Part shown: in pieces, positions 11,618 through 24,502 of the stretch | Layout: every line of letters begins with the position of its first letter | Numbering within the stretch: position 1 is the first letter of the stretch | From: Siphonodentalium dalli | Lineage: Eukaryota; Mollusca; Scaphopoda; Gadilida; Siphonodentaliidae | Assembly (NCBI GenBank): GCA_032622095.1 | Contig: CP136067.1 | Span: 43,011,549-43,075,548, forward strand | Direction: 5' to 3' | Length of the DNA: 64,000 nt | The notes under the pieces: generated by a model | The model's database searches: none | Told to the model about the DNA's origin: nothing | The model's input: only the letters and a program-made list of their open reading frames with translations | Position numbers and translations under genes: made by a program

Positions 11618-13150
11618 TTAGCTCAACTTTACTTTGTAAAGTTTGAGCTATTGCCATGGCTTTGTCGTCCGTCGTCTGGTGTGTGTGCGTGTGTGATTCG
11701 TCAACAATTTCCTTTATCACGGGCTACAGGTCATACCTTTGGTCGGATCATTATGAAATTTGTCATGGCTGTTGACATTGTCATGTAGATGGGAACGAGT
11801 CATTTTGGGGTGATTCGGCATAAAACATGGCCGCTAGCGGCCATCTTGGATTTCAAAATTCAATCCATTAGCACGGGCTACAGGTCATACTGTTCGTCTG
11901 ATCATCATGAAATTTGTCATGGCTGTTAACAATGACATGTAGATGGGAACGAGTCATTTTGGGGTCATTCAGCAAAAAAACATGGCCACCAGCAGCCATC
12001 TTGGATTTTACTCTTTGCATGACTAAATCCTTTGGCACAGGCTACAGGTCGAAGCTTTGGTCATATCCTTCTGAAATATGTCATGGCTGTTGACATTGAC
12101 ATGTAGATGGGAACGAGTCACTTTGGGGTCATTCGGAAAAAAAACATGGCCGCCAGCGGCCATTTTGGGTTTCAAAATTCAATCCATTAGCACGGGCTAC
12201 AGATCGTACTATTTGTCTGATCATCGTGAAATTTGTCATCGATGTTAATATTGACATTTAGATCTGACCAATTCATTTTGGGGGGGTAATTCGGCAAAAA
12301 AACATGGCCACCAGCAGCCAGATTTCAAAATCAATCCATTAGCACGGGCTACATGTCATACTGTTCATCTGATCATCATGAAATTTGTCATGGATGTTAG
12401 GCCAAAAAACATGGCTGCCAGCAGCCATCTTGGGATTTTACTCTTTGCATGACTAAATCCTTTGGCATGGGCTCCAGGTCGTAATTTTTGTCAGATCTTC
12501 ATGAAATTTGTCATGGCTGTTAACAATGACATGTAGATGGGAACGAGTCATTTGGGGTCATTCGGCAAAAAAACATGGCCACCAGCAGCCATCTTGGATT
12601 TTACTCTTTACATGACTAAATCCTTTGGCACAGTCTACAGGTCGAAGCTTTGGTCATATCATTATGAAATTTGTCATGGCTGTTGTCATTGACATGTAGA
12701 TGAGAACAAATCATTTTGGGGTCATTCGGTAAAAAAAAACATGGCCGCCAGCGGCCATCTTGGGTTTCAAAATTCAATCCATTAGCACGGGCTACAGGTC
12801 GTAATATTTGTCTGATCATTGTGAAATTTGTCATCGATGTTAATATTGACATTTAGATCTGACCAATTCATTTTGGGGTAATTCGGCAAAAAAACATGGC
12901 CACCAGCAACCATCTTGGATTTCACTCTTTGTATGACTAAATCCTTTGGCACGGGCTACAGGTCCTAACTTTGGTCAGATCATTATGAGTTTTTTTGGGG
13001 TCATTCGGCAAAAAAACGTGGCTGCCAGTGGCCATCTTGGATTTTACTCTGCATAAATAGGCCTTTTAAATTTCCACCTTCCTAATCACTCCATTGACTA
13101 TAACACATGAAATTATTCCCTTTCCAAGTTGAGCTACAGTGTCATTGACA
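11618..13150 (+). mobile_element. Family A element A2 with nine core units
   Basis: It has the same left end as A1 (TTAGCTCAACTTTACTTTG with the intact hairpin arm AAAGTTTGAGCTATTGCC) and the same right end (CCAAGTTGAGCTACAGTG then TCATTGACA). Unit landmarks are near 11833, 11988, 12152, 12310, 12417, 12581, 12747, 12902 and 13024. Two units are internally deleted (spacings 107 and 122 bp). 155- and 164-bp unit types alternate more regularly than in A1. Confidence 0.7.
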
Positions 13151-13560
13151 CTTTTCATTTATCTGGAAATGTTGGTTATTTGTCCGTTTGACGAGATACA
13201 TGTATCTCAGCAATAGGTTGCCGGATCTCAATGAACAACGAACTGGACGAAGTCAAGCTTGAGTCCATCAATAAATTCCTTTGGCTCACCCTAGAGGCCA
13301 CGTCCCTCATCTGATTATCACCAAACTTCATATGGATCTTCAGACTGACATCTAGATGGGAGCCTCACTTTTTTCCTGAAATTTGTTAAAAAAGCATGGC
13401 CACAACCATCTATCTTTGATTTCTAATGTGAATTCCATCAGCACACCTTGCAGCCCACATTTATTTGAGAATTGTTTTGAAGCTGTACAGGCTTGTTTAG
13501 GATAACCTCTAGATGCCTGATGGGAGCTGCCAAATTTGAATGATTTGAAATTGCCATATT
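13151..13560 (+). repeat. Right flank of repeat C followed by a family B fragment
   Basis: 13160-13245 holds GGTTGCCGGATCTCAATGA, the counterpart of 11520-11540 on the other side of A2. 13265-13480 is family B core (CACCAAACTTCATATGGATC, TTTCCTGAAATTTGTTAAAA, ATTTATTTGAGAATTGTTTT). This B fragment gives the uninterrupted form of the site that A1 occupies at 6361. Confidence 0.55.
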
Positions 13561-14189
13561 GAGCATAACATATGTGAATAATCTTGTTTGAAAAGGGTGA
13601 TGTGGAGTCCATATTTTTATTTCCTTGTTAACAATTTTGAGACCGTTAACTAAAAACAGTTGGCGACCGATTTCAATAATTCTTTTGCGACATATCCATT
13701 CTTTCAGGCAAAACACTTGACGAGCGCCATCTTCTGATGTGCACTCCTTGTTTGTTCCCTCTGGTGTTCTAAATAAATATATCTAGATACTACATCACAC
13801 TCCTTGTTATTGTCATTGACTTAATGACTTATTATAAGGTTTCTGAAATTTTGCTGTCAATTGCAGATAATTCTATCTGTCAAATTTATCAACTTAAAAA
13901 ATATGACTTTTCTTATTTGCAGGTTTAACAATATGGACCTTAAGTGAGCTTATAGGTAATCCATCTGAACAAACAGTTGTACTATTCAGTGGAATATATG
14001 GTAGTTTCCAATCTCCTGAATGCAGGGAACAATAGATACATACAATGTGAGTGTCAGTACTAGTTTGCCTTAGTTTTGTAATTGTTTTCAGTTTTGGAAG
14101 TAACATGTAGAAAATAAGTTTGTGATGACACATTCTGGAGAATTCCAGCACCGTATATGGACTTAGAAAATAAATAGGTGTCAAAAATA
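13561..14189. other. Unassigned region
   Basis: ORFs on the minus strand (up to 138 codons) show no domain or repeat that I recognise. Nothing else was seen. Confidence 0.4.
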
Positions 14190-14290
14190 AAATGTAATAA
14201 CTCTGTTTGTTGAAAGAAGGGTTCCTTGACTCAAATAAAAAAAATTCACCCTTGAAGCCAAAGATATAGTAATTTATCGGTGTTATATTG
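14190..14290 (-). repeat. Fragment of the TTAA MITE family
   Basis: GGTTCCTTGACTC ... CTTGAAGCCAAAGATATAGT followed by AATTTATCGGTGTT matches the terminal region of the 480-bp elements at 22714 and 44479, and the fragment at 41928. The terminus itself (AGGTACTCA) is not preserved. Confidence 0.5.
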
Positions 14291-15227
14291 GACAAGGCAT
14301 CTTTAACCACTAATATGGGACATTTTCCAAAGAATCATTAAAAATGATCAAACCTTTTAGAATGAAAAAATCAATGGCATTAAATCCGAACACCAATCCA
14401 TACACCCTTTGGACTGACTTTTCTGTTTGATTTAGATAGGTGTATGGGTTATAGAAACTAGCAGATCCATTCAAACTGACCTCGCAAGTAAATAAAGGGA
14501 CCTGAAACAACTTGTGTGTTGCTTAAAAGTTTCATGTAATACACTTCTGGCAATTCATGTCAGATTAAGATTTGTCGAGAAATTGGTAGCTTTAAAACCA
14601 TCATCACAAATTGCTCTGGAAAAATGGTTGTTGGTGATTCTCTGCATTTTTCCGGAATAATCCATAAGGCATTAATTACCATTAATTTGAGGGTATTTTA
14701 TGTGCAAAGACTTTAGATATCGTGTCTGTGCGGTTGGTGTTTCATATTTCCAAAAGCGAAAATTAGAGTTTGACAGCAAAAACCTGAATGTACTATGTAG
14801 ATTCCCACCTAATTGGTAGGCCTATAAGTCACATTGGGACTTCTTTCGACTTCAGACTGCTATCATCACTGACATCTTACGATATATGCATGCATCATTG
14901 AAGGATGAATCCTTATATATTATTTCAAACTATTTTCTATTCTATTTGGAATAAAACATTGTTTTGTGCATGAATCGTTTGTATCTGTCTCCTTTGTGAA
15001 GAAACTTGTATCCTACGGCCCGCGGTGTCCCCGATAACGGAGACAACCGTCGCATTAGATTGTGTATTAATCCATAATGAGTGCTACGCAGGGGAGCTTG
15101 ACCCAGAATTGCTTTTGCGTTAGGTCGCTTACAACAATGATTTTCATGACAGGGAATAAAATGAATATTTATCGCGGAATCGGGTCTCAAAAGTCACGTA
15201 AATAATGTAATCTCTGTCAAAACTTAA
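14291..15227. other. Unassigned region
   Basis: No gene was recognised. A minus-strand ORF at 14942-15190 (82 codons) has no family I know. Nothing else stands out. Confidence 0.4.
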
Positions 15228-15312
15228 AAAAAGTTCCCGTGTTTTGTACTGGTGGAATATGATCTCTACGGGCGTCAGCTGGAGTAGAGATTCATGGCAT
15301 GATCTAAGTACA
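15228..15312 (+). repeat. Dispersed repeat shared with 58708-58792
   Basis: ACTGGTGGAATATGATCTCT and GTAGAGATTCATGGCATGAT are matched at 58730-58790 by ACTGGTGGAGTTTGATCTAT and GTAGAGATTCGTGGCATGAT, in the same orientation. Similarity extends a little upstream (AGTTCCCGTGTTTTGT versus AGTTACCATGTTTTCA). The second copy lies just downstream of the GPCR stop codon. Class unknown. Confidence 0.6.
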
Positions 15313-18265
15313 GTTGTGCTTGATATATAACGCATGCACATGGTTCAGCCATTTTTAAATTTTCATGTGGCTGACGTTAGGATAATATGGCTGGTGGCGG
15401 CTTGTGGCCAATATGGCTGGCGGCGTGCGATGGCGGCTTCGGGCTCTATCGTTACCATTACCGTCATTTTTTTCCATAATCGGTAAACTTTGAAGACGGT
15501 ATTATGGTGGTTACAGGTCATACAGGCCTGTTACCTGGTACATTGTGGTTTACATTTATCAGAATACAAAGAAACCGGGGACAAAATCCAGCTCACTATT
15601 ATATTGCAAGTTATGATTGCATAATTCTGTGCTATCTGTAAACCACTGAATGTGTGGGACAGCTCATTATTTCCCGGGGTGTTATTGAGTGGGAATGATT
15701 GATCACGTTCATAAACATGGATTTATATGTATGATTTATAATAATTCACCCGGGCAGTGAATAATAGTTTTATAAGTTAAATACTTCGAAAGTAATACAC
15801 CTTATTTCCTGGCATATATTAAAAGCATTATACTTATTCATACGCGGCGGAACATTCCAATATCCAACTTAACAGCACATGCAGGGGTTATTTCAAAGCT
15901 CTTGGATGTATAGCTGAATGATGCTTCCATAACTCGGAATTATTACCTGGTTTTGAGACCAGTGTACCTTGTCATCAATCCATGCATGATGCATGCAGAC
16001 AAATGATACATAGCCACTGTTTGTTAATCCATAATTGTATCAAACGGAGCGTTGGTGGTGTGTGTTTCCTTATTTATTGTAAGCTGTGTAGCTATTCGAT
16101 TTCCTCCAAAAACAGTTGACTTGTGTACAAAATGATCTCTACTCAACGGGGTTTGAAGGGATTACCGGTAATTGAAATAATCAGTAATACGATATACCGC
16201 AGTATGGTTTTAGGATTACCACAGTATTTTTGTGCTTAAATACTGCCCAGCACTAGATTACTTCAGCAAACCATTAACAGTTCCTGTCTCTTTTATTGAC
16301 TGTGCCATGGTCGTGATTCCATCAACGGAACCAACAGTTGTTTCTATTCCCAACAGACTATTATCAACATAGAACTTTTCATTGCAAAGATTCCGCGTGC
16401 ACCTATACTTTCTGGAAGAGTGACAGACACTGATTAAGGTTATCGAGAAATAATCTGGCTAATTAAGTAACAACCAATTATTTTACAGTATTTCGTAACA
16501 ACCAATTATTTTACAGTATTTTGTGAATTGACAACAATTATTTTTATATACCGGTAAATTCTTTGTATTATTTTTATATTTATATTTTATATTTATATAA
16601 ATTATTTTTGTTTTTATATAAGTTCTTTGTATTCTTTTACAGATGAGCAGTATGTGTTATCATACCAATGATAACAGTGGGATAATCCAAAGAATTGAGG
16701 CTCCAGAATATAATTGCTGAGGTGATTGAGTGCATGGGAACAGAACATTTTGCTCAAACTTTCTTTCAAAAGTTCAGTTATATCCAATTCACTAGGAACA
16801 CACAATGTCATTCTGATTATCTGAGATATGGATTATATGTTATAATATAGTGAATCTCATTGGCTGAATTAGCCCAAGTTTCTTTGACATAAACCAGCTT
16901 GTGCTATCGGTAGAGCAAGACTTTTCACATTATTCTTTTATAGCAGACTATAGTCACAGATTTACATGAAATATAATCAACTTTATCCTACATATCAGCA
17001 TGGAATGATGTATTATAATCAAACCTTTGTTAAAATAGGTGTAGAATATGTCATGAAATTAGAGGTAACCATGAATTATATCATGATTTGTTATCGATTT
17101 CAAAAAGATCCAACTTCATCCCAAATCTTTTCGGCAACATTCAGATTTTCAAGAACAACAGTTTTGACTGTGAAAGATGGAAACTCACCCAAACAACGAA
17201 CATGTGAACGCAAGCAAATACTACTTTTATTCCAATATTATATTACTGATAAAAGGTTATTAAATGGCAAGTGATGTCATTACTGAATGAAATCGAATGA
17301 AATCGACGTGTGTACTTGTCTGTAAACAGCCTACTTTTCCATCAGTGTATATTCGAAATTTCGAGTTGGCAATTTCGACTTAAATTCGAATCGAATTTGA
17401 CTTTCGTATTTAATCTCGAATATCGAATATTCGCAGGACCCTAGTTTCGTCCTTTCATTTTTACCAAAGTTACAGCCCTTGTTTAACTTGAGAATTTCTG
17501 AATTTTGTCTCTGTATGAACATTTCAGCTTGTACCTTGGGCATGGAATATCAGATTTGGTTGTGCTTGCTTTGTTGTATTGATAACCCACTTTAAGGGGA
17601 AAGGATACCCACTTAGATTTAGACAATAAAAAAAAAATTCCATCCATTGTCCACTCTCTAAACTGAGCATTGGGGGCATATGACATGCTTGGCGTACGTT
17701 GCACTTGTTTTACAGTAATTGGTTGTTTTAGGTGACCAGGTCAACAAAGTCTGCTATAAAATAGTATATGGACTGGGCATGAACTGAACCAGTATTGTTC
17801 CAACCCATTTCACTAGCTGGTTTTGTCCAAGGAAATTTGGACTTGGGTACAATCATTGTTGCTTGTTTATCGGAATATAAATCATTCTGAACTGAGAAGT
17901 AACTGCATGTTTACAATTGTGCGTAGTTCAAATGTTACGTTGTATGAAATGGTCTTTAAAGACAAATTGTGGACTTATTTCATTGAATACAATCAATCAG
18001 TTAGTATCCAAACACTATTGGAAGTTTCAGCCTTGTTATTTAGCATAGGCTATCAGCTGAGCCAAGGCAAATTATTTGGCAAAAAGAAATTCCGTAGGCT
18101 ATTTTGTAGCTGAGGCAAATTTCAGAGCCAGCCGAAGTTTTTTTTGCGCAAAATTATAATCGACTACTAGTACTAGTAAGTTCCAACAGTAAACTGAAGT
18201 TATAGAGCACAACAGAGCATACAACTATATGGATCTTAGGTTTTTAGCGGAGGAAAATTTTTCGG
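15313..18265. other. Unassigned region with minor simple repeats
   Basis: No gene was recognised. Visible patterns are GGCGGC-rich sequence at 15375-15440, a direct duplication of AACAACCAATTATTTTACAG at 16468-16520, TATATTTA-rich DNA at 16540-16620 and TTCGAA-rich sequence at 17350-17440. ORFs at 16966-17274 and 17823-18113 have no recognisable domain. Confidence 0.45.
16468..16522. repeat. Direct duplication of a ~28-bp unit
   Basis: GTAACAACCAATTATTTTAC followed by AGTATTT occurs twice back to back. A third degraded start (GACAACAATTATTT) follows near 16530. Confidence 0.7.
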
Positions 18266-20245
18266 CCAGGGGCCTACATGTATACTATAGAATTACAATT
18301 GCCGTGTTTCTCCACGTGGACAAACTGTCGAATACTATGGATACGATAATTTACAAGTGTGTGCGACTCCCCGTCATTTACAAGAACAGACAAAATCCAG
18401 TACTATGGATCTTCGTTTTCTACGCGTGGAGGCGAACGCTTGATAATGGGTAAAGGGAACTTACTCTAATATTATACATAAATGGATATAGTAATGCCTA
18501 TATATATTTGAGTCATTTGGCAGTGGTTTAGTGGATGTATAAAGTCAATGTTATGATATGCAATGGGGAACACGAAAACTACTTGCGTGCACCATAATCC
18601 CAATGGCACAAGCATCGCGAAAATATACAAACGATTACAACATTTTACACTGAACACGAGTACAAAATATCGTTGAAAACGCTCTTTATAAGAGATAGAT
18701 GTTTTATTGACCTACATCATAGAAGACAATATATAGCTTTTCATGACTTTCCTTGTATTTACATGGTTCATGGTCAAATATATTTAACGATGTATGTACG
18801 AACATAATGGGATAGAGACGGATAGAGTGATCACAAATAAACCCCATCGACAGAAAAACCTACACATGGTGATTATAGTGTCAGATTGAGCAGGGAAATT
18901 TTAACTGGTTGTCGTATACGTACGATTTCGATACATGTACAATGTAATTGAAGACAAACTGAATTGCCGGAGATAATAGACTGATAAAAATATTTCCAAG
19001 TTAAAAGGGTGAAAATATATATTTCAAGTATATTTTCCAAAGGGTCGGTGTAATATTTGTTTAAGTAGAAACTTAGATTTAACAACCAAAATTACACTGA
19101 ATGTAGGAAAACATAACACTAGTAGTATAAATTATAATTTGCAGTTACATTAGCTGGAAAATTTAGTCATTGTAATGATTATAACCTATTCTCCAGTCTT
19201 AATTTTTAAATTCAGTGCCATTTTCTACCATGGAATCGCAGTAACATTCACGTATAAGGCCTCCGCTGCCCGAGTACACCTCCTCCCTGAACCAGAAAAC
19301 TATATTTGCACCCCCATTCGGTTGAAATTCTGCAATGGTTACTCAAGATTTCCAATTGTTAGAAATCCCCAAACCAACAATTCCAACCGATCGAAACTTC
19401 TGAACTAATTGCCATTTACCCCATAAATCAATCATCACTAACTTTGGGACGAATATTATTGTGATGCGCCAACACCCATTGAACGTCCCTGCGTGACATT
19501 CCCAATTGTTGAGTATTTTGATGAGAATCGCCCCCGTCACAACATAATTTATGTGCAAACCCTTATTTATCAAAGCCAATTTGTCTATGTTTATGAACCC
19601 CATCTCAAAATATATCTATCTACGCCCATGCGTAATTTGAACCCATCATCTCAATATGACTACGATTTTATTGACCCGGTGAAACTTCGCACGTCGAGAA
19701 AGGGTTAATGCATGAGTGCGCAATACACAAAGCGATAATCCGACATATCGACATTCGCACGCGTTTCATTGCGGTGACAACCACTAATTCAGCCTCGTAT
19801 ACTTGTAATGTTAACACCGTGTTCTACCCGATTTGTGTTATGTCTGTACTATGGAACTCCCTAAGTTGGTAATTTATCAGCCCGTCAAGCGAGTTCTTGT
19901 TTTTCCCCTAGTCAGACAATTCGAGTACTATAGAATAACAAAAAGATGCACCGTTGTGACACTCCAAACACCACAAAAACCGAGCAGCTTGCTGCTGAAA
20001 TGAATCCCAGTTACAGAATGGCTCTCCCAGAACATTATACAAGTCAGTTCACAACGATGTATGGTGTGAAAAAGGGTAATCGTCTAATGTTAAATCCCCA
20101 ATATCCAATGCAAGGAATTTACAAGAACACAATTGCTCGAGTACTATAGAACACAAGTCTAGCTTTACAAGACTGGGAAATTACCGACTAACGCTGTCCA
20201 CGTGGAGAAACACAGCAATTGTAATTCTATAGTATAGGCCCCTGG
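18266..20245. mobile_element. ~2-kb element bounded by 51-56 bp inverted repeats
   Basis: The left arm 18266-18321 (CCAGGGGCCTACATGTATAC ... TTTCTCCACGTGGACA) is the reverse complement of the right arm 20195-20245 with a few mismatches. A second motif, GTACTATRGA, recurs inside at about 18401, 19848, 19927 and 20140. No transposase is recognisable. The only coding-like stretch is the ORF at 19946. No target duplication was resolved, so the exact ends may lie slightly outside the arms. Confidence 0.6.
19946..20149 (+). CDS. Small ORF of unknown function (67 codons)
   Basis: I do not recognise this protein. It starts at an ATG in good context (AAAAAGATGC) and encodes a polar peptide beginning MHRCDTPNTTKTEQLAAEM, with ALPEHYTSQFTTMYG in the middle and IYKNTIARVL at the end. 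Its composition is more protein-like than the surrounding ORFs. A direct repeat, CGAGTACTATAGAAYA, lies just upstream (about 19922) and again overlaps the stop (about 20137). The ORF lies within the inverted-repeat element 18266-20245. It could be a cargo exon, a tiny gene or chance. Confidence 0.25.
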   Translation: MHRCDTPNTTKTEQLAAEMNPSYRMALPEHYTSQFTTMYGVKKGNRLMLNPQYPMQGIYKNTIARVL

Positions 20246-22713
20246 TCAATTTCTTAGCCTTGGCTAATTATTGCTAATTATCAGGGCTGAAGATTGGGTA
20301 GCAATTAACTCAGATTGTCAAAAATTGCAACCACATCAGCTGTACTATTACAAAGGACACAATGGTTGAACTACATATAAATGAAAATATTTATTACTTT
20401 ACTCGGGACGTTGAATGGTTGCACCAATAATTTTTACTGCATTTAATTTTATTGCAAAAGTGATTCTCTTTCAAGCTATTTGGGGTATCAAATTTATGAA
20501 AATAACTTATTTTAGTTGTTATAACCTCAGTGGAGTGTTTCAAGTTCAATCTAGGGTTTGGTCACACCTTTTCTGATGCAGTTGTGCCCCTTTTTGACTG
20601 ATTATTTTGTTGTCTAGATGAAAACTTGAATAAAATTTGTCAAAATTCCGTAGAATTTGAATTTGATAATTAAGTGTCATCATAGACAGTTGGAAGTAAA
20701 GTTTGATCCATTGATTGATGCCATTATTTAATTTTTTCGCTACCATAAAAAAAGTGCCGCCTTTTTCGGCCTTTCATTTAAATTTGTGGCATTTTTTGTG
20801 CTCTGTGATAAGTCAGCATGCCAACTCAAAAAAAAAACCATCCAACTTTACCATAGCACACCTGATTTACATCTTGTTTCAATTTTGATGGGCCTAAGTT
20901 TCATCAGACTATTAAGAATTCAATCCCAATATGCCTTCAATTTTATCATCTGTCTGCATCATGAAATTGTGACCAATATTGTTTAAATTATCATTGTAAA
21001 AATCTAAATTGAATATTGCTCACATTATGCGGACAACCTATAACTGTTGTAATATATTGATCATAACTCAGTCAAAAGTCACCGGACCTTGACCAAATTT
21101 TAACATGACCCGTGTCATCTTAAATGCGAACGTTATATTAAATAACAAGAACTTCTGTTCAATACTTCTCAAATTATCATCTGTACAACCCAAAAGTGTG
21201 TTTAAAAATTGAGCATAACTCAGTCATAATCAGTGGACCATGACCAGTTTGAACTTGATCAGCTAGTTCTCGATTGTCAACTACATACCTAATTTTCATG
21301 GAATTCTCAGTAACATTATCCTCTGAATAATTGTCGGTGGACAACTATGTTTGGATTTGTTTTGATGAAATATACAGTTCAAATTGGAATCAAGGTTAGG
21401 ACCAATGATTTATGCTAGTATTTGATTTTCTTGTATTGAGTGTCAAATTTGATGTTTTTAGACCAAGTACTGATATTTCCCTACAATCAGTCAAATATTG
21501 GGACTGAAAACAAAAGTAGCTATCAGTCGTTTGGAAATTTCCAACCAGTGTTGTTGGGTTCGGAAATTTCCAACAGTTGGATAGTTTTAGATACCAGTTG
21601 GAAAAATCTAACAGCAGGAGGAGGTGCAAATGAAATTGCTCCAAAAGTTAGATCTGCTTCCAGCATGGAGTGTAGTTGGACATTCCAAGTTTCCCCCCTC
21701 AATTGTTTATTCACAAAAATAAATTACATGTGTATAATCTAATTTGGACCCAACTCACTGGCATGCCTTTTTGAATTTCAAATTTCGGCAGTAGTAGATA
21801 TTTTATTCACACAATAATTAAATTACAGCAAAGCATCGATAATGATTCAAAAGTCTGGTGAAATTATTGTGAGGGAGTGGCATAACCAGGACTGGCTGTC
21901 TTCCTGTCACCCCCCGGTGTCAAAATAATAAATAAATTACAGTTATTATTAGGTAACTGAGCACATGGGAATATAAGTACATGTATCATTAAAAGTACAG
22001 TTTTGAAATTCTGAGTGAATTCAAAGTTAGTATTACATTACAACTCTTGTCCCAAGTTTTCTAACTGTTGGAGATTTCCAAATTAACACCCCTCTAATGT
22101 TGGAAAATTTCAAAAGATGGTCATTTCAGATAAAAAGGCATAAATTTCACAATGGTTAAAAGTTAATCAAAGTCACGGACGGGTGATAGTAATTGATAAT
22201 ATGGTATTCAAATAAGGTTTCATATAAGGTTTCTGACTGTGTAGATACTAATTGACCCACTTCAGACATTCAAATTTGATTTACCCCTACAAAATACATA
22301 AAATGTGTAATGTATCAAATTACATGTGTAAGACTGCAATGTTAAAAAAATTCTCTGGAAAACTGTGGAAAAGAGTATTTTGATTCGGAGTGAGACCGCG
22401 AGCTGCCCCATAAAGAAAAATTACAATAATTGTTGCTTGTGGTTCATATGTACCACACAGTCATGTGTTAAAGTTTTGTTTGTTTCTTCTATTCACTATA
22501 TGTATCTATAATTATTTCATATTGATTATTATAATATTATGTTCCAATAATACATGTATAGTTGATACTTAATATATTTATCAGAATAAAGAAAGTGTGA
22601 AAAACTTGTCTTTCATTAATGAAACATTTTGTCTCCCCTTGGGGTTTGGAAGGTAGGAACATGGTATGTTCCATTTTAAAAGTAATATAGATTTTCTCTG
22701 AAAACCAAATTAA
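20246..22713. other. Unassigned region with weak repeats
   Basis: No gene was recognised. At 21050-21290 two loosely similar units (CATAACTCAGTCAAAAGTCA / CATAACTCAGTCATAATCAG, each followed by a GGACC.TGACCA stretch) belong to a dispersed repeat also seen at 24965-25010. The motif TTGGAAATTTCCAAC is repeated at 21530-21605, with degenerate copies to about 22110. Confidence 0.45.
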
Positions 22714-23193
22714 AGGTACTCAATCCGATAAAGCTCCTCTCAATTACTATTTCAATGGCTTCGGGGGTCAAAAATATTTGATTCGAGTCGAGAAAGTCAC
22801 CCATCAAAGCTCAGATTTGTTAGATATCGATTTTAGAAATCTATTATTTTTCATTATCGGGAATACTTTCTGGCCCAGATCTCAGTCAAAATTGCGTTAT
22901 TATTACCACTTGATTTTAGAGTTATCCATCCTTGTCTGTTTGAATAGAGTTTTGGTGTACAAATCTCGAGCAGGAAACGAAATTGACGGCAATTATTAGT
23001 ACTCATCTCGAGAACATAAGAATTTTCAAAAATCAATATCTAATAACTCTGAGCTTTGTTTGATTAGTTCCTCGACTCGAATCAAATATTTTTTTCCACC
23101 AAAGCCAAAGAAATAGTAATATAGGACCCTCTGATCGGATTGTTGTTGTTGGAATCTTTTGAGATGGGGACCCTCTGGTCGGATTGAGTACCT
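22714..23193. mobile_element. TTAA MITE, copy 1 (480 bp)
   Basis: Terminal inverted repeats start AGGTACTCAATCCGAT and end ATTGAGTACCT. The subterminal arms (ATTACTATTTC.TTGGCTT, ATTTGATTCGAGTCGA, CATCAAAGCTCAGA.TTGTT) are also inverted. Left flank is TTAA; right flank is TTTA, a one-base change from TTAA. It has no coding capacity. TTAA target duplication is the hallmark of piggyBac-type transposition; the termini here do not begin with the usual CCC, so the superfamily is inference. Confidence 0.8.
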
Positions 23194-24502
23194 TTTAGGT
23201 GGTACAGAATTAGATATAATTTCATCATTGATGGTCATGACAATTTGTTCAGGAAACTTAAATCTTACTAAATTTAAGATACATATACAAAATTTAGGTT
23301 TATTCAGCAACCTGGGACCCTTATCTACATGTGATGCAAGTTTTGGTTTATTTTGCATGAAAATGTATACTGCGTTGACTTTGCATCTGTCAGTCTGTTT
23401 GTCCATCCAGGTATACATCATGGTCACGGGTTATCAGATCTGAATGAAATTTGGAATGGAGGTTTACTGGGGTCATGAATATATATAGCCCGCCTGTGAG
23501 GATATCTTAGCTATGGGTTATCGAATCTGAATGTAATTTGACTTCATGACTTATTTCCCTAGAGTACCAAATGAAGTCTATATCTTCCATTCTAGAGTGA
23601 TGTTTCTTTGTTATTTAAAATTTAGCATTTTCCGTTTGAAGGATATCCTCCTGTTTATTTAAATTTGGTTTGCTGTTCTGACCATCTTTCAATTTGGCAC
23701 CATGGGGATATTCCAGCACCCAAGGTGCGACTTATTGTTTATGATACAATCAAATCAGTAGTAGATTAAGCCTTTCAAATTTTCAACTGAGGAACAGATA
23801 CTTCTATGAATAGACTGTGATATTTGAATGAGAGGCCGATAACGATCAGCAGATGTTAACCCATCCCTTGGCGATATTAAATTACTATGATCGGAATCAT
23901 AAATGAGAGTTTTTATGTTGAATTGTCGAGTATATTGTTATATACTATTATAGACAAATGTACACAAATCATTGGAATTTATGGGTCACTCGCATTTATA
24001 TAAGAATGCACTGGTACAGGATCTGTAATGTTGCACCACCACAGCCTTGGGTTAAATGTGAAGACGGTGACCTGGATATGGAATACTTGGGTTAAGAGAG
24101 TCCAATTTAAGTTTACACTCATGATGTATCATATTCTACCAAAAACACCCATCAAGATAAAGACACCTCGCTGCTGACCCATTAATATCAATTATATAGC
24201 AGAGCTGTCGACAAATCACAGGCAATGTTTATATTGAAGGCTGGCATCTCTATTAAACCAATAACATTTATACTGACATCAGGCCATCTGTAGAGTGATA
24301 TACTCAGCTGTGCAATGCAGCACATATGTTCTAGTCTACTGTTAATATCATGTGATGTGTATTGTTGAAACTTTTTTTAAAATTAGATACCATAGCTTTC
24401 TTTATCTGCACATTGGCATAAGAGACATCAGAAAATAATATAGCCTTTATCAATAGCTAAGTAGTCCAAAGGCATGGGATGGAATTGGTGATTGGGGTTT
24501 AA
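23194..24502. other. Unassigned region
   Basis: No gene was recognised. 23385-23530 resembles repeat C (GCATCTGTCAGTCTGTTTGT ... GGGTTATCAGATCTGAATG) with an internal repetition of GGTTATCRRATCTGAATG. Nothing else stands out. Confidence 0.4.

Noticed and set aside
6480-13050. Many 60-95 codon ORFs on the minus strand with similar peptides (for example MSMSTAMTNFMKI...)
   Set aside because: They are the core repeat read in one frame; similarity comes from the DNA repeat, with stops in many units.
16885-16960. tRNA-like A box (GCTATCGGTAGAGCAAGAC)
   Set aside because: No matching B box or acceptor stem at the right distance.
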